34,272 nucleotides of DNA from Chara braunii (taxonomy: Eukaryota; Streptophyta; Charophyceae; Charales; Characeae): positions 4,701,400 through 4,735,671 of the forward strand of contig BFEA01000031.1 in NCBI GenBank assembly GCA_003427395.1, read 5' to 3'. The first letter of the stretch is position 1. Every line of letters begins with the position of its first letter. The notes under the pieces were generated by a model, which was not told the origin of the DNA, did not search any database, and worked only from the letters and a program-made list of their open reading frames with translations. The translations under genes and the position numbers were made by a program. This document shows positions 1 to 11,719 of this stretch, piece after piece.

Positions 1-424
1 GATATGGATCTCACGGTGGAGTGCGAAACTCTGCTCTCAAAGATCCAGACCGGGAAAGGGGGCCAGCTATCAACCACTGCTTGATCGTAAGGCATTATAT
101 GATCTGTCCATTACATCGGCATTCGAAACTGTTTGCTGAGCATCTGGTGCTACGCCAACAATTTCCGAACACGACGGCGAGGTTCCCTAAGAGTGCTTTT
201 GTCACCCCACAGCACCGACCGCCGACTGTTTGGCACTGCGGGAAGGTTGTCAATTTCTTACGACGCGGAAGACTCGTGATCACTTNCGTCGTCTGTATGC
301 GTGCTGATGGTGTTCGGCATTGCATAGTTGACGCACTGGTGGTGTGTGCTGCAATTGTCTAAATCTCACGGGATTTAAGTGTCTTGGATGCATGCGACAT
401 AAGAACCTGCGACGATGCGGACTT
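1..424. other. Left-edge sequence with no recognised gene
   Basis: Small ORFs occur on both strands (a 113-codon plus-strand ORF at 21-362 and a 76-codon minus-strand ORF at 95-325), but they overlap each other and neither has a motif I recognise. One ambiguous base lies at 286. It could be the decayed 5' flank of the element that follows. Confidence 0.4.
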
Positions 425-716
425 GCCAATATTTACCTGCATCATTGTAGCGGATTCATCCGACTCTAAAATCAGTTACATATTTGCGCACCCGCAATTT
501 CTACAATATGTCTGATCGGTGACGGACAAGGCTGGTAGTCCGGTTCAAGGCTGGCTGTGCACGTCTAATGTCAAGTCCGATATTTGCCTGCGTCGTTGCG
601 TCAGATTCATCCGACTCTAAAATATGTTACATACTTGCGGGCCCGCCATTTCTACACCATACATGTAAAATCGGTGCGGGTCAAGGTTTGTAGTCCGGTT
701 CAAGGCTGGCTATGCA
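425..716 (+). repeat. Pair of direct repeats (~140 bp units)
   Basis: Two similar units lie head to tail at about 425-562 and 576-716. Shared landmarks are TTCATCCGACTCTAAAAT (455 and 606) and GTCCGGTTCAAGGCTGGCT (about 538 and 693), which gives a period of 151-155 bp. They lie upstream of the element 1 reading frame and may be subterminal repeats of that element, but no terminal inverted repeat could be located. Confidence 0.75.
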
Positions 717-989
717 CTGTCTTTTTGTTTTGTTGCGTTGCCCTCTATAGTGCTCCCCGACTCGCGGACGGATCTCTGTCGCTTTATCATTGCCAAAGTC
801 CAACAACTGTCTCGGATGCGATTTGGATCAACGTCTGTTGCTCTGCTCGCAGGGAAAATTGGTATGCTTCTCAACACATGCTTCACTGGTGTGATACGAC
901 GACGGTCGATCAAGACTTCCCTCCCACGCCAGCTTGCTTTCCGTTAGGTTTTCGGCAGGAATTGGCTGGGAAGGGATTGGTTATGGGCG

Positions 990-3853
990 TTGGAGTTCCG
1001 AGCACTGCCGATAGTACTTCTTCTCGACTCGAGCCTTGTGCTTCCTCTGGAAAACGGTCACGTGACTCAAACACTCAGCATCGACGGAAGAGAACAGTTG
1101 TCCACCTCCACCGCGCATTCGTACATTTGTCGTGACGTGCTCGAAGACCACATAAACACTGGAAGCGGGGGCCAGTTTCTTAGTGTCGATTGGACATCCA
1201 GAGTCTCTTCAGCATGTTCTGAAATGACCGACGCTGGGATGTCGAGCTCCATACCTGAGGGGAATCTCGGTGACTGTAGTTATAGTGAGACGGAGTACGT
1301 GTATAGTGCGAACAACTGCACTACTGCTGGTTCATCCTTCGGAGTTGCCGATGGGGGTGATAGGGTTTCCTCGTCTACCCCTCCGCAGTGCCAAGAGAGT
1401 CAAGGACCGTCCACGGATGAAATCATTGAATATTGCTATTCACGAGATAGTCAGAGCTCGCGCTGTCTCTCCGAAGAGGACCACCACATACGGTACATTT
1501 TGCCGGCGCCTATGCTCGGTGAAAGAAGACCCTATTCTATGGCAAACAGAGAACCGGTCAAAAAGACACAGCATCGGTGAGCTATGGGCAAACTGAGGAT
1601 GCAGTCACTTCAGGCAGTGCGAGGGATGCTCTCTTGTAGGTGGATGTGTTGCGCTGAACTGATAGCCGAAGATGTCAGACCGGTGCGGGAGGCATTCTAC
1701 TCGAAAAGTTTCACAGGAAAGGACGAAGTGGTGGTTGCAAACCATACATGACTTCACGGTTATGGAAGGTGGTGCTGAGCGGGTCAGGCTTGTAGCTTGC
1801 AAACGGACGATGTGTGTGCAGCCATACTGTAACATTCACGACATTTCTCGTAACACATTCTATGTCTACAAAAGGATGTACGATAACGATGTTGTCGTTA
1901 GGGATCATGGGCACTCGGGCTTGTCTAAACCATTCGAAAAAGTCGTCACGATGTTTGCACTGTTGAAACGATTCATCGACGACCACTCCGATAGTATGCC
2001 AAATGACATGGTTCAGAAAAACGGAGTTTGTCGTCCTTGCCGTACGATTCCTGCGGCATTCACAAAATGAGCAATTTACGAATCATAGCGCTCTTGTGTC
2101 GGAGTCGACTTTCTACGCTATGTGAAGTAAGCACTTCTGGCACGTGAGTCTAGCTATGTCCAACACATTCACGAGGTGCGCAAAATGTATATTCTACAAG
2201 CAGTGCATTGCCAAGTCTAAGTATGAGAGGGACCGTAAGAAATCCAAAGATAGGATGCGGAAACATCAAGAGCTGCAAGTCAACCACAGGCTAGACTATA
2301 GCCACTGCAAAATGGATTCCATCTTGCGGCAGTCCGAGTGTCTGTGCATCATTATCGATGGCATGGATCAAAAGAAAACTACCATACTGCATATAGGACA
2401 GGCTAACTACTCGAAGGACTTGCACCACGAGAGGATGATGAAGACTCGTCTCACGACCGTTCTGGTCCATGGCCGGGATCCGTCTATATATGTTTACACA
2501 TATTTTCCTTACTACACACACGGCCCCAGCAGTACAGCGACGTGTTTAATGCGGACTCTTACGGAGATCCAATCCAGTGGGAAACCTCTACCGTCGTTTC
2601 TTCGTATTCAAGCTGACAACTGCTTCAAAGAAAACAAGAATAGATTCATCTGCGCATTGGCAGCACTTCTTAAAAAGTTCGGGATTTTCAAGGAAATAGA
2701 AATTGGTTTTATGATAGTTGGACACACGCACACAAACGTCGATGCCACGTTTAGTGTTTTCTCCAAGAAACTCAAGGACAGTGATGCCTACACAATGGAT
2801 GAGTTGTTCCTTTTGCTAGAGCGGTCTCATAAGACTCCTCCGCGGTGTATTTTTCTTGATAGGATAACAGACTGGAGAGGTCTTATTTACCCGCATGTTT
2901 CAAAGCGCATGACAGGGATTTCGAAGCCTCATTTGCTAAAATTCTACATGATAGGTGATAATCCCGCCATGTCCTATAAAGAGTATTGCACAGACACTAA
3001 GTGGTTGCCCGAGGATGGTCCTCTTTACTGCTTCAAACAAACAGACAACGGAGGTTACGCTGGTCCGCAGCAACCTTTCGATCCTCTGTCGGTCCAACTG
3101 GTGTTCCTCGACAATTACAAAAACGGTTTGGAGGGTGTGAAGAGGTTTTTGGAAGTCTATGAAAGAAAAAGAGAAACTTGGATGACTTTCCGAGACAAAG
3201 AGGTGGCTAGAATAGATAGGGTTTTTCGGTTTTGGGAAGATCACGTCAAACACGTGGAAAAAATTATCGACAACGAGGTGCCTTCGACACCCATCACCGA
3301 ATTTTGGCCAAAGGTCACCCATGTTGTTGAAGACAGAAGTTCTTGCTTTGATTCGGATGCATCCGAATTACAGCGAGAACCTAAGGCCAACTTTGATCCT
3401 TTCGAAGATGTGCATGTCGACAGTTTTGTCATTATGCAACCATCAGACGGGGACATGCATCAAGGAGTGCCTTTTTGGGTTGGCCAGGTTCGCAGTGAAG
3501 TTGACAAGAATGAAGATTCGCCAACTTACAACCAATTCAAAGTGGAGTACTGGGTTCCAATCGGAAAAGCAACCACACTAAGAAAATTGTGTGCCGACGC
3601 CTGAGAAAAAAAATGGAAAAAAACTCCAGGGCACGAGGAAGAGTATCAACATGTCACAATCGTTGCGATTTCTTGGATGAGACAAACGAGGACGAATATC
3701 TACGAGTCCTCCAGAAATTTTACCACTGGTCTTGTGATTCCTCTGAAAGTAAGAAAAAATGCAACTCTCGCCCTAGAAAACGGCGTTGGCGCTCAAACAC
3801 AAAGCGTTTCCCGAGAAGAGAGCGGGCAGGAGGCTACCTCATCGAGAGTGTGA
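990..3853 (+). pseudogene. DUF7869-like element protein, degenerate copy (element 1)
   Basis: This is a broken gene collinear with the copy at 28074-30621. A Ser-rich N-terminal part is read in one frame from 990 and carries a TGA at 1578-1580. Frame shifts follow near 1710 and between 2075 and 2105. A TGA at 2068-2070 and another at 2123-2125 interrupt the middle, and the latter stands where the other copy has Trp. The long open part, 2144-3604, holds the conserved core: IIDGMDQKK, QADNCFKENKN and GHTHTNVDATFS. A TGA at 3602-3604 again replaces a Trp of the other copy, after which homology continues to a stop at 3851-3853. From memory the ADNC...NKN and GHT motifs resemble DUF7869 proteins. 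A transposase-like role is inferred from the spaced Asp residues and the multicopy state. Host function is unknown and this copy is presumably dead. Confidence 0.7.
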
Positions 3854-4330
3854 TGGTTGTCGTCTTTTCGTGAGTAGAACGTATTGCCATGCTGGCCTGT
3901 GCACACCACGCTTGACTCCATGGAATACATCGCTTAATGATTTGTGCTCTCTGGGTTACGCGCTTCAAATCAACAATAGTTCTTCATCAATTTTTGACAT
4001 TGAGCGTGGAGGCGTTTTGGTCGTCGTAGCATGACCTCGGGCTTTCGATCGTGACCTTGATGTGACACTTTTATTGTGACTTTTGTCTTTTGCAGTGTGC
4101 AGACTTTCCTCTTCTGACGTACTTCGAAAACATGGATGAGATTTTGGGCTTCATTGAAATAAAAGTATCTAAACGATCATCACAAAGGGAGGAGCGTTTC
4201 CTTTTCAATATGAGAGAATCTTCAGGATCGTAGCGGGAGGACGGACAATGTTTGTCATCATGGTGAGGTTTACTGATCTGAACATTTTCGACATGCGAAT
4301 ATATGAGCGTCGGGGGGGAAATTGGATGCG

Positions 4331-5240
4331 AGGAGATTTTACAAGAGCTTATGTAAAAGCTTGAGAAGTTATTTTCGCCTTGAGACGTGTTGTGCTCCGA
4401 GCAGAGGGTGACATTGAGGGTTTCTTGTTTGCCATTACGGAGTTTGAAGGTCTGCCTCAACCTCCAATCACGGCTTGCATGGTGGATGGTTCGACATGGG
4501 AACCGATAGTAAACGCTCTGCGAGAGGCTTCTTCTGAAGACTTCAACTTTTAAAGACTTTTCGTGACCAGTCATACATTTCTAGAGTTTTTTGTCATTAT
4601 GTCGGATTTTTGAACATTTTCGTAGTACGATCATTTTTTGATTATTTTTATTTTTCACCACTTTGAGAGAAGAGTCTCGACACTTCCCAAGTTTTGTGGT
4701 CGAATGTCAGATTAGTTGAAATTTGCACACTGTAAAGTATTAACGAAAGCAATGAGTGCCGACCCTGGCTCATGGTCGGTTGTGGTTCGGATGCATCCGA
4801 CCTAGAGAATAAGGATACTGTTACGACAAGCAGACACAAGAGCATCAAGGGGGAAACTGAATGCTAGGAGATTTTACAGCAGCTTATCTGCAAGCTGCAA
4901 ATGTTCTTGTGTCCTTGAGACGTGCTATTGTCATGGTCGGGGGAGACGTTCAAGGTTTCCATTACGCGGTTCAAAGGTCTGCCTCAACCTCCTATCTCGG
5001 CTTGCATTGTTGACGGCTCAACATGGGAACCGCTACTGAACGCTTTGCGAAGAGGCTTCTTTTGAAGATTTCAAGTTCGGGACACTTTGGTAACGAGTCT
5101 TACGTTTTTTAGGTTTCGTCAGGATATCGGATTTGTGAATGTTTTCATACTATAGGCTTTTTCAGAGATAAATCTCGACATTTCCAAATTTTTGTGTAAG
5201 AATGTACGATTAGTTGAAATTTTCACACTGTAAAGTACTA
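4331..5240 (+). repeat. Tandem duplication, two ~0.4 kb copies
   Basis: Copy 1 spans about 4331-4740 and copy 2 about 4866-5238, with ~125 bp between them. Shared landmarks in order are AGGAGATTTTACA (4331, 4866), TCTGCCTCAACCTCC, ACATGGGAACCG, AATCTCGACA-type sequence, GATTAGTTGAAATTT and ACTGTAAAGTA (4729, 5227). The offset falls from 535 to 498 bp, so the copies differ by indels as well as substitutions. No coding capacity is conserved between them. This is probably repeat-derived sequence. Confidence 0.8.
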
Positions 5241-5704
5241 AGGGTTTCTGATTCATCCTGCGTCCTCGCCTTGCAAACTGTTTGGTTGTGTAGAACGTGG
5301 GACTCGGTTTTGCAAGGTTTAATTCACATTTCATGGCGTAGTGGGTGTTCTTGATTTGGATAGCCTTGCCAACTCTTTGGTTAATGAAAACTTTTGAGCT
5401 AACCGTCACGAATTCACAATATTGGGACCAGATAACTGTTATCTGTTTTTACGACGTACTTCTCATTTGTCTCAACAATGGTTGTGTGCCTGCTTATGTA
5501 GGCTGGGTGTCCCACTCTGTTTTTAATTTGTCTTCGCTTTTCAATCTGATTCTTATGAGTTGTCAAATGTCTTCAAAATCCAGTGAGATCTTTCAAAATA
5601 AACATAAGGTCCTTGGTCACTTCAGCAACTGATAATCTGTGCATAGTTTGATTTGGATGTATCCTCCGCATTCGTTTGAGCCCTCTCCAATGCCCAATCC
5701 CCAG

Positions 5705-6072
5705 ATGATAACGTCTTTACATAATATGTTCCCCACCACTTCACTCTGTACGATGCCCGTTTGTTTTGAGAAATGTTTGGTAAAGTGATAATGTACATGC
5801 ATCTGCCATCTAGTTGAAATTTAAGACTAATGGTTACTTGAGTTCTTAAGGGGTTCCCGAGGGTGCACTTTTTTTTTTTAACACACATCATTTGATCTCG
5901 GCAAGGACAGTGGAGGAGTGGTGGGCAGCATTGGGTAGGGATGTTACAAGTTCATGGTTGCAAGGTCAAACCCGGCAAGCGGCAAATGATAACATCTCTA
6001 CATAATGCTGCCCACCACTTCACTCTGTCCGACGCCCTTTTATTTTAAGAAATGTCTGGTAAGCTATAATTG
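5705..6072 (+). repeat. ~90 bp direct repeat with an inverted partner arm
   Basis: Direct copies lie at 5705-5793 and 5986-6072 (ATGATAAC, CCACCACTTCACTCTGT, AGAAATGT.TGGTAA shared). In addition 5917-5946 is the reverse complement of 5991-6020 at 27 of 30 positions, so the second copy can fold with the segment before it (loop about 44 nt). The layout suggests a small foldback or MITE-like repeat with an extra direct copy. Confidence 0.7.
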
Positions 6073-8410
6073 TTTCTTGGAATGATAACATATTGGGCTA
6101 TGATCATAAGTTCAACCTTTTGATTGAAGGATATTTAATGAATGACGCACGATTGATAACATAACGGATTTTCTCCATCCGAATAATAAAATATTTGATT
6201 CGGATATATCCCAGTTTTACAATAAAACTTGCCAACTTGTGTACTATGGATATCAAAACATGTAACTCGGATGTATCCTACTCATCGTGCTTGTATTCAA
6301 TTAAACTTCAAAAATGAGTTGTTCTTGTCACTCCCATGCACCCTTTAAAGCCTCAACGAAGACCTTTTTCGGGTCACTCATATGTGTCCCTCATAAGGCG
6401 AAACCTTCGATATGCTACGTTCATACTGACTGTCTGAATGTGTGTCAGTTTAGTAAGAATGTATCCGACTTCAGTAATTGAATTTTTTGTCTTGAAACAA
6501 ACTAAATGTGTTGAGGATTTATCCGTTGAACAGGGACTCTTATCGTCGTGTATGAATGTATAATGAGCATCTTCTTTTGTCAGCCGTGTATACCTTTCGA
6601 GTTTCTCGAACGATAAAAATACTATTTAGAAAATAATGTACTATTTTGATGAATAACATGTTCAATGCTCGACGCTGCAATGATGCAGTAGGGAGGGAAG
6701 GAGAGAAAGCAGAAAGAAACAAGCAGGTAAGCATAATAATTCGGGTCATATGTCAAAGGAGGGTGTTTGTATTATCTGTTTCAGTGTGATCGAAGGACGA
6801 GCTAGTTTTCGTTTGAATAACTTGTTGCTGAAGTAGGATCGTCAATATGTTAGGATTTTTTTGTTGACATCTAGTGGAGGGAATGCTTGGTAAAGATGGG
6901 TAGAAACGGTTAAAAAGAGGTTTCGTTCAATGTGGTTATTTGCACGGGCAAAACTAAGCTTCTGCTGGATTATAAATATTTTCAAAAGCAATGAGGTATT
7001 GTTTAGATCATTAAGTTGCGTAAATGTAGAAGTGTTAATACTAAGGGTAAACGATATCTCATCTCTATCCTTAGGAATAAGAGTAAGCAAGTCCTGAAAT
7101 CTAAATGAAATTTTAATTTTTTAATCAAACTTTTCCCCGTGGTTAAGGATTTAAGTATGAAGCCAACTAGACTTCTGCTGAGACGCATCGTTAACACTGT
7201 TGCTAAGAATGGATATATCTTTGACTTATAGAAAAAGTTCATTGCCAGAATTTAATTTAATGATCGAAACAATCTATGAGGGGTACGTAGACTTCTTGAA
7301 AGTAAGATAAACAACTTGCTGATTCCTGTAGCATTCAGTGAGACCCAGAAACGGAAAGTCGGAAAGGTTAGAAAAAAAAAATCGCGAGTTATTGACATAC
7401 TTCATAACCACAGACTTTATGACATTGTACGGTGGGAGGTTTCCACCTGCACTTGTGCAGGGGTCCCGCTTCCAAGGTTCAAAGGACATGTGCGTTGCAG
7501 AATATGGGATGATGTATGACTTTCGTCGTTTCTGCACAATGCATATAATATTCGGAGAGCACCGAATGTTGGCAGGATAGACCAATTACATCTCAGGTTA
7601 TTGGAAGCCTGTTTGGCTTGGTCATTGGGCGGACGTTACTAGTTCGATTTTAGTGCAAAGGAAATGGTAGCTTGTATGAACTGCACTTTAAGTCATTCTC
7701 GTGAGTTGTCTGCAGATAAGGACTATGCGGTGGGGATATTGTACAAGAATCTATTATTGGCACCGACTGATCGAAACTCTGGAAAACTATCGTCCGCAGA
7801 TTTGGTTCTATATTCCTAAGAGTTTGCTAATACTGCTCTGAGTTGTGCTCAAGTTTGTTTCTCTCAGTTGAAGTTGGGTAATGACCCCTGTACTTCTCAA
7901 CTTTTCCTTCAAATATCTCTTAAGGTCTTTAGAAGGGACGTTGGGCTCGGTTCCCATCCGTGCTGCTTCCCCACGAACATATTGAAGCTTTGTCCCTTGA
8001 AAAAAAAAAAAAAGGTGTGGTGAGCCCCTAAGTGATCATGAACTTGTCGCAAGTCCGCTCGTTGCCATGGAGCAATATAATGCCATGGATACAGAGGACC
8101 TAAATGGATCCTCGGGACAAGTTGGCATGTCTGACTTGCAACAGGCTCTGGATCACGGTTGCAAAGTTTGTATTTTACCTCGAAATCTGAACATGGGGAA
8201 CATCTCCGAAAAAGATGAACATGGGGAACGTCTCAGGAGAAGATGAAGACGAGGAAACACTAGAAATGAACGCAGACGAACAAGCGGACCACCATGCAAT
8301 CTCGTGGATGAATAAACACTTGGGGGTGATTTCATTTGCCCCTAAGGACGAATCCCGCTCAATCGTTTTTTATTCGGGAAACTATGCAGGGTCACAAAAA
8401 TGAGTAATAA

Positions 8411-8554
8411 TTGCACTATGAGGCCATGGGCCAAGATACAGTTTCCGAATGCAGTTCGGGCAATGTATACAACCTAACTTTCTGGCAAGGTAAGGTGCTC
8501 CGAGCCAAAGTGCAATTGCAAACTGTATCTTGCCGCAATGCCCCATAGTGCAAA
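8411..8554. repeat. Foldback (inverted-repeat) element
   Basis: Arms at about 8411-8454 and 8511-8554 are imperfect reverse complements. Both ends read TTGCACTATG.GG and both carry AAGATACAGTTT. About 55 nt separate the arms. The right arm also contains a CAGTTTGCAATTGCACTT-like stretch shared with the terminal repeats of the larger foldback at 12571-13538, so both may belong to one family of non-autonomous elements. Confidence 0.7.
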
Positions 8555-8936
8555 AATAACTCTTTTCTGTTACTTTATTCTTTTTTTACCAAACACATAC
8601 ACGCAACCCTTTTTTTTTTTCCTTTAAAAAAAAAAAAAAACTGTTGCGAGTCGTCCATCTCCGCGGTGGTGAGTGAACCCTCGGAATCGAGGCCTTGGCT
8701 GTGGGGCTGCTCTATTATTTGGTGGGGAGCGACCCTTGTTCGAGACCGGATCCACCGTCTCTTGGATATGGCAATTAAACACTTTGTATTGCTTTCCTCT
8801 AGTTTTAGAGGCTGTAACCTATACTTTTCCTACGTTGGAGCGCAATTTTCCCCTGGGGCTACATGCGTTACCCATCCCAGTCCGAAGCTCTCTACTTTCC
8901 ACTTCAGACTGAGATGGAGGAGGGTAGGGTGACATC

Positions 8937-9411
8937 ATGACACACGCCACCCCCCAAGGCTTTGATCTGAGCAGCTTTATTGTACAGTGTACCAGAATCC
9001 TACAGACTGGCAGATCGAAAAACGAGGTCCCTAGCAAGTGTGGCCATTGCAAAGTGGGGAGTGGTCCTGTTGGTGGACCTTCGGGGATCGACAGGTGTCA
9101 AGAGACTTTCTGGTTAATGCTAACAAGCAAGCCGGCCTCCTTCGGATGCTGTCATTAATGGTTACCCCATTAGCAGTGCGAGTGATCGGAAGAGACATGG
9201 ACATTCCACTGGGTTGCTCGCGCTAGTTCACTTGGCAGTTCGAGTCCACCGAACACCTTTGTCGGGACTGCTCGGGATTAAGAAGGGTATGAAGATGGTG
9301 AGCTCAGCACTGGGCGCAGTTGGGAGGGGAGGATGTTGTGTAAGACAAGCGTTGGGTACTTGTGGGATTTGTCAAAGAGGACCACTCGGGGAAGAAGGGC
9401 TGGCCTTGTGA
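8937..9411 (+). pseudogene. LINE ORF2 C-terminal fragment (copy A)
   Basis: Translation in shifting frames matches the C-terminal part of the LINE ORF2 at 20590-20960. A GFDLSSF block aligns with GMDLSGF, SLASVAIAKWGVVLLVDL with SPASVAISRWSAVLLEDL, LRMLSLMVTPLAV with LLWMLSMQVTPSAV, and STEHLCRDC...AQHW with the STRHLWWEC...AQHW zinc-finger-like region. At least two frameshifts and several stops break it. It is on the plus strand like the other LINE pieces. Its 5' limit is uncertain and could lie nearer 8700. Confidence 0.75.
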
Positions 9412-9982
9412 CGATCTCTTACATGTAAGAGTGTCATCTTCTGCGTAGTTGTATTAAGGAGGTTGGAGAAGAGAGAGAGGTGGGAAAGGGGGGGGGTCGG
9501 GGGGGGGCAATTGCACTGATGCCCCTGTTCTTTCGGCAAAGCTGGGACCACGACGATTGGGAGGACACTCTATAGCGAGTACGGAAAATGACGATTGACG
9601 CAGCGTTTTTTTTTGTTTTTTTTTTTTAATCACGAAACTGGGCAGGGATTTTTTGGTGCGTTTTTCTTTTTAAATTTTGAACCGACACAGGTTTTCGTAA
9701 TTTCTTCTTGCAGTTAGGATTTTAATTAGGCTAGGAATTTGTGAGCATCGTAATTTTGGCTCTAACGGCGTAGGGCTCCCTACTCGTGCATGCATCAGTG
9801 CGTATTGCTCTACACCCTGCTTCCGCAACGCCTAAATTCTAATCGCAATTGTAAGCGCTTCTTTCTATTTCTTGGCGAGCGCAGACCTAACTGTAATCCT
9901 CGCTGTTCTTAATCTCTTCTCTTTCTTTTTGCCACACGAAGTTTTTTTTTGCCTCTCTCGCGTCTGTCTCATTGTTTTACAA

Positions 9983-10026
9983 GTGCATGACTGGATCGAT
10001 GCGTGGAGTGTGGCTACATCCCCCAC
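9983..10026 (-). repeat. Dispersed repeat block shared with 32356-32399
   Basis: The reverse complement of this block matches 32356-32399: GTGGGGGA, then GCCAC, then CTCCACGCAT and GATCC in register. Weaker similarity extends to both sides (a TTATAGC element upstream, A-rich sequence downstream). The two copies are on opposite strands, as expected of a dispersed element of unknown class. Confidence 0.6.
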
Positions 10027-10361
10027 AACTCGGCCCCCTCGTGCACCCGAAGGCACTCCCTCCTTCTCACTTCGTCCTGCTTAAGCATAATCCGGAATTA
10101 CCTCGCGCAACTAGTAACTGCTATAAAGCTCGCAAGCGCGACTAATTCACTCTCTAATCTACACTTGGGAGTTAGCGCGATCGAGAGGATCGGCTAACAA
10201 GCAGAGACAGAAAGGTGGGTAGGGATGTGGGCGTTCCAACGAGTTGGTGCTGGGTATGTGGGGTTGACGTGTGTCCACGAAGGACGGTGACATAAGGGCG
10301 AACTTGGCTTGCATACTCGGACCAAGCGGGGTGACAACTTCGGGTTGTTGATCGGTGTGAG

Positions 10362-10521
10362 NNNNNNNNNNNNNNNNNNNNNNNNNNNNNNNNNNNNNNN
10401 NNNNNNNNNNNNNNNNNNNNNNNNNNNNNNNNNNNNNNNNNNNNNNNNNNNNNNNNNNNNNNNNNNNNNNNNNNNNNNNNNNNNNNNNNNNNNNNNNNNN
10501 NNNNNNNNNNNNNNNNNNNNN
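10362..10521. other. Assembly gap (160 N)
   Basis: An uninterrupted run of N ends exactly where a (GA)n microsatellite begins. The gap is probably a scaffold join caused by the simple repeat, and its true length is unknown. Confidence 0.99.

Positions 10522-10606
<85 letters not shown>
10522..10606 (+). repeat. (GA)n microsatellite
   Basis: A pure AG/GA dinucleotide run of 85 bp directly right of the gap. The full repeat probably extends into the gap. Confidence 0.98.
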
Positions 10607-10613
<7 letters not shown>

Positions 10614-11197
10614 AAGATGGTGTGCTGAAAAGGGAATTGTTTTCTTCGCATCATCTGTTCAATTTGGATCTCTCGCTTTGGTGTCCTCAATTGCGACAGT
10701 TTTTTTACTTTCCTATCTTTTCTTGGATTGATGTATGAAGCATCTTTATCTCCCCCACCTCTTCGTTTTGATTGTCTGAAGGATTGGTGATTGTAGAAAC
10801 AAGGGCGCAAGAAATAAACGCCTTGCGGATGTGTGAAGATATGTATGTGAATCCGCCCACTTGTGACATAGTAATGCCCTTGTGATGATCCGACGTGTGA
10901 TTCGTTGTTTCCCGCAAACCAACCGGGATCGAGGTAGATATATGTACAACGAGCCGGGCGCGGTCTGTGTATATGTCTGAGTATGGGTTGGATTTTTCTC
11001 ATGCCTGAATTGCACACAATTGATATATCTGATGTATAAGAACGCAATGACCATCCGATCTATCTGAATTGATTCGGATTCGGCGGGAACCGGTCAGGTG
11101 CATGCACATATATGAGTGATCGCTAAACGACAGTATGAGTTAAGCCCCCCTTGCCCAACATGGATGTTCGCCTGCCATTCTGGATCATGGACCGTGC

Positions 11198-11692
11198 ATG
11201 TTTGAGGACCCCGAGTACAGGGAATACTGGGGTAACAAACAACTCTTCCGCCGATCGAAATTACGACTTCCAATTTACTCCTGTCAAACGGAGGACGATC
11301 GGCAGTGTGCTCGGGACTTTCACCAGGCCCTTGGACGGAATTCCCGAACTCGAGATTACCCCAACCCCCGTAATTATCAGTACCATCTTACATCGGGGTT
11401 CGTCATAATTGAAACCGACTTCCCTCCATTCTATCTCCTTCTCCCCTATCACCATCTGACGGTAGTTCCCTGGGATTCGATCACGCACTGCTGGCCCCGA
11501 AGGCCGTGTTTTGAGTGCTATCAGTACAACACCTACCGGGCGACGGGATTCGTACAACGGACCCGCTTTGAAGCTGAGCACCGAGAACACAGTCTCTGGC
11601 TGACGCCGTTCACGTCAGACTCGCTTTTCCATCCCCGAACCTTGACACAGGAGATCTCAGTTCCAACCTGGGACTCCACCCCACTTTCCTAA
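11198..11692 (+). CDS. Unrecognised 164-codon ORF, possibly an old coding fragment
   Basis: I do not recognise this protein. It is rich in Tyr, Phe, Pro and Arg, has no obvious signal peptide or membrane segment, and ends just before the LINE fragment at about 11720. It starts at an internal ATG, and a second ORF in another frame (11151-11408) overlaps its 5' part, so chance openness is quite possible. It has no counterpart in the nearly full-length LINE at 14874-21402. It may belong to another element or be spurious. Confidence 0.2.
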   Translation: MFEDPEYREYWGNKQLFRRSKLRLPIYSCQTEDDRQCARDFHQALGRNSRTRDYPNPRNYQYHLTSGFVIIETDFPPFYLLLPYHHLTVVPWDSITHCWPRRPCFECYQYNTYRATGFVQRTRFEAEHREHSLWLTPFTSDSLFHPRTLTQEISVPTWDSTPLS

Positions 11693-11719
11693 AATCCTTG
11701 GCACACCCCTACTTTGCAC

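Larger units (their letters stand above)
3854..8936. other. AT-rich spacer without a supported gene
   Basis: About 5 kb with only short ORFs on both strands, none with a recognisable domain. It holds a ~0.4 kb tandem duplication, a ~90 bp repeated unit with an inverted third copy, a foldback at 8411-8554, poly(A)/poly(T) runs (about 5870, 8000, 8607-8640) and several copies of a TCGGATGCATCCGA-like motif. A 62-codon acidic ORF at 8215-8403 starts inside a short local duplication (ATGGGGAAC twice) and is not convincing as a gene. Confidence 0.6.
9412..11197. other. Spacer with G-runs, a shared repeat, gap and (GA)n; no gene seen
   Basis: Contents are two G-runs near 9487-9510, T-rich tracts at 9606-9629, a block at 9983-10026 shared with 32356-32399, a 160 bp gap of N at 10362-10521 and a (GA)n run. 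Apparent long ORFs here read through the gap and the dinucleotide repeat and are not genes. Confidence 0.6.

Noticed and set aside
10172-11047. 291-codon minus-strand ORF and 140-codon plus-strand ORF
   Set aside because: Both read through the 160-N gap and the (GA)n run.
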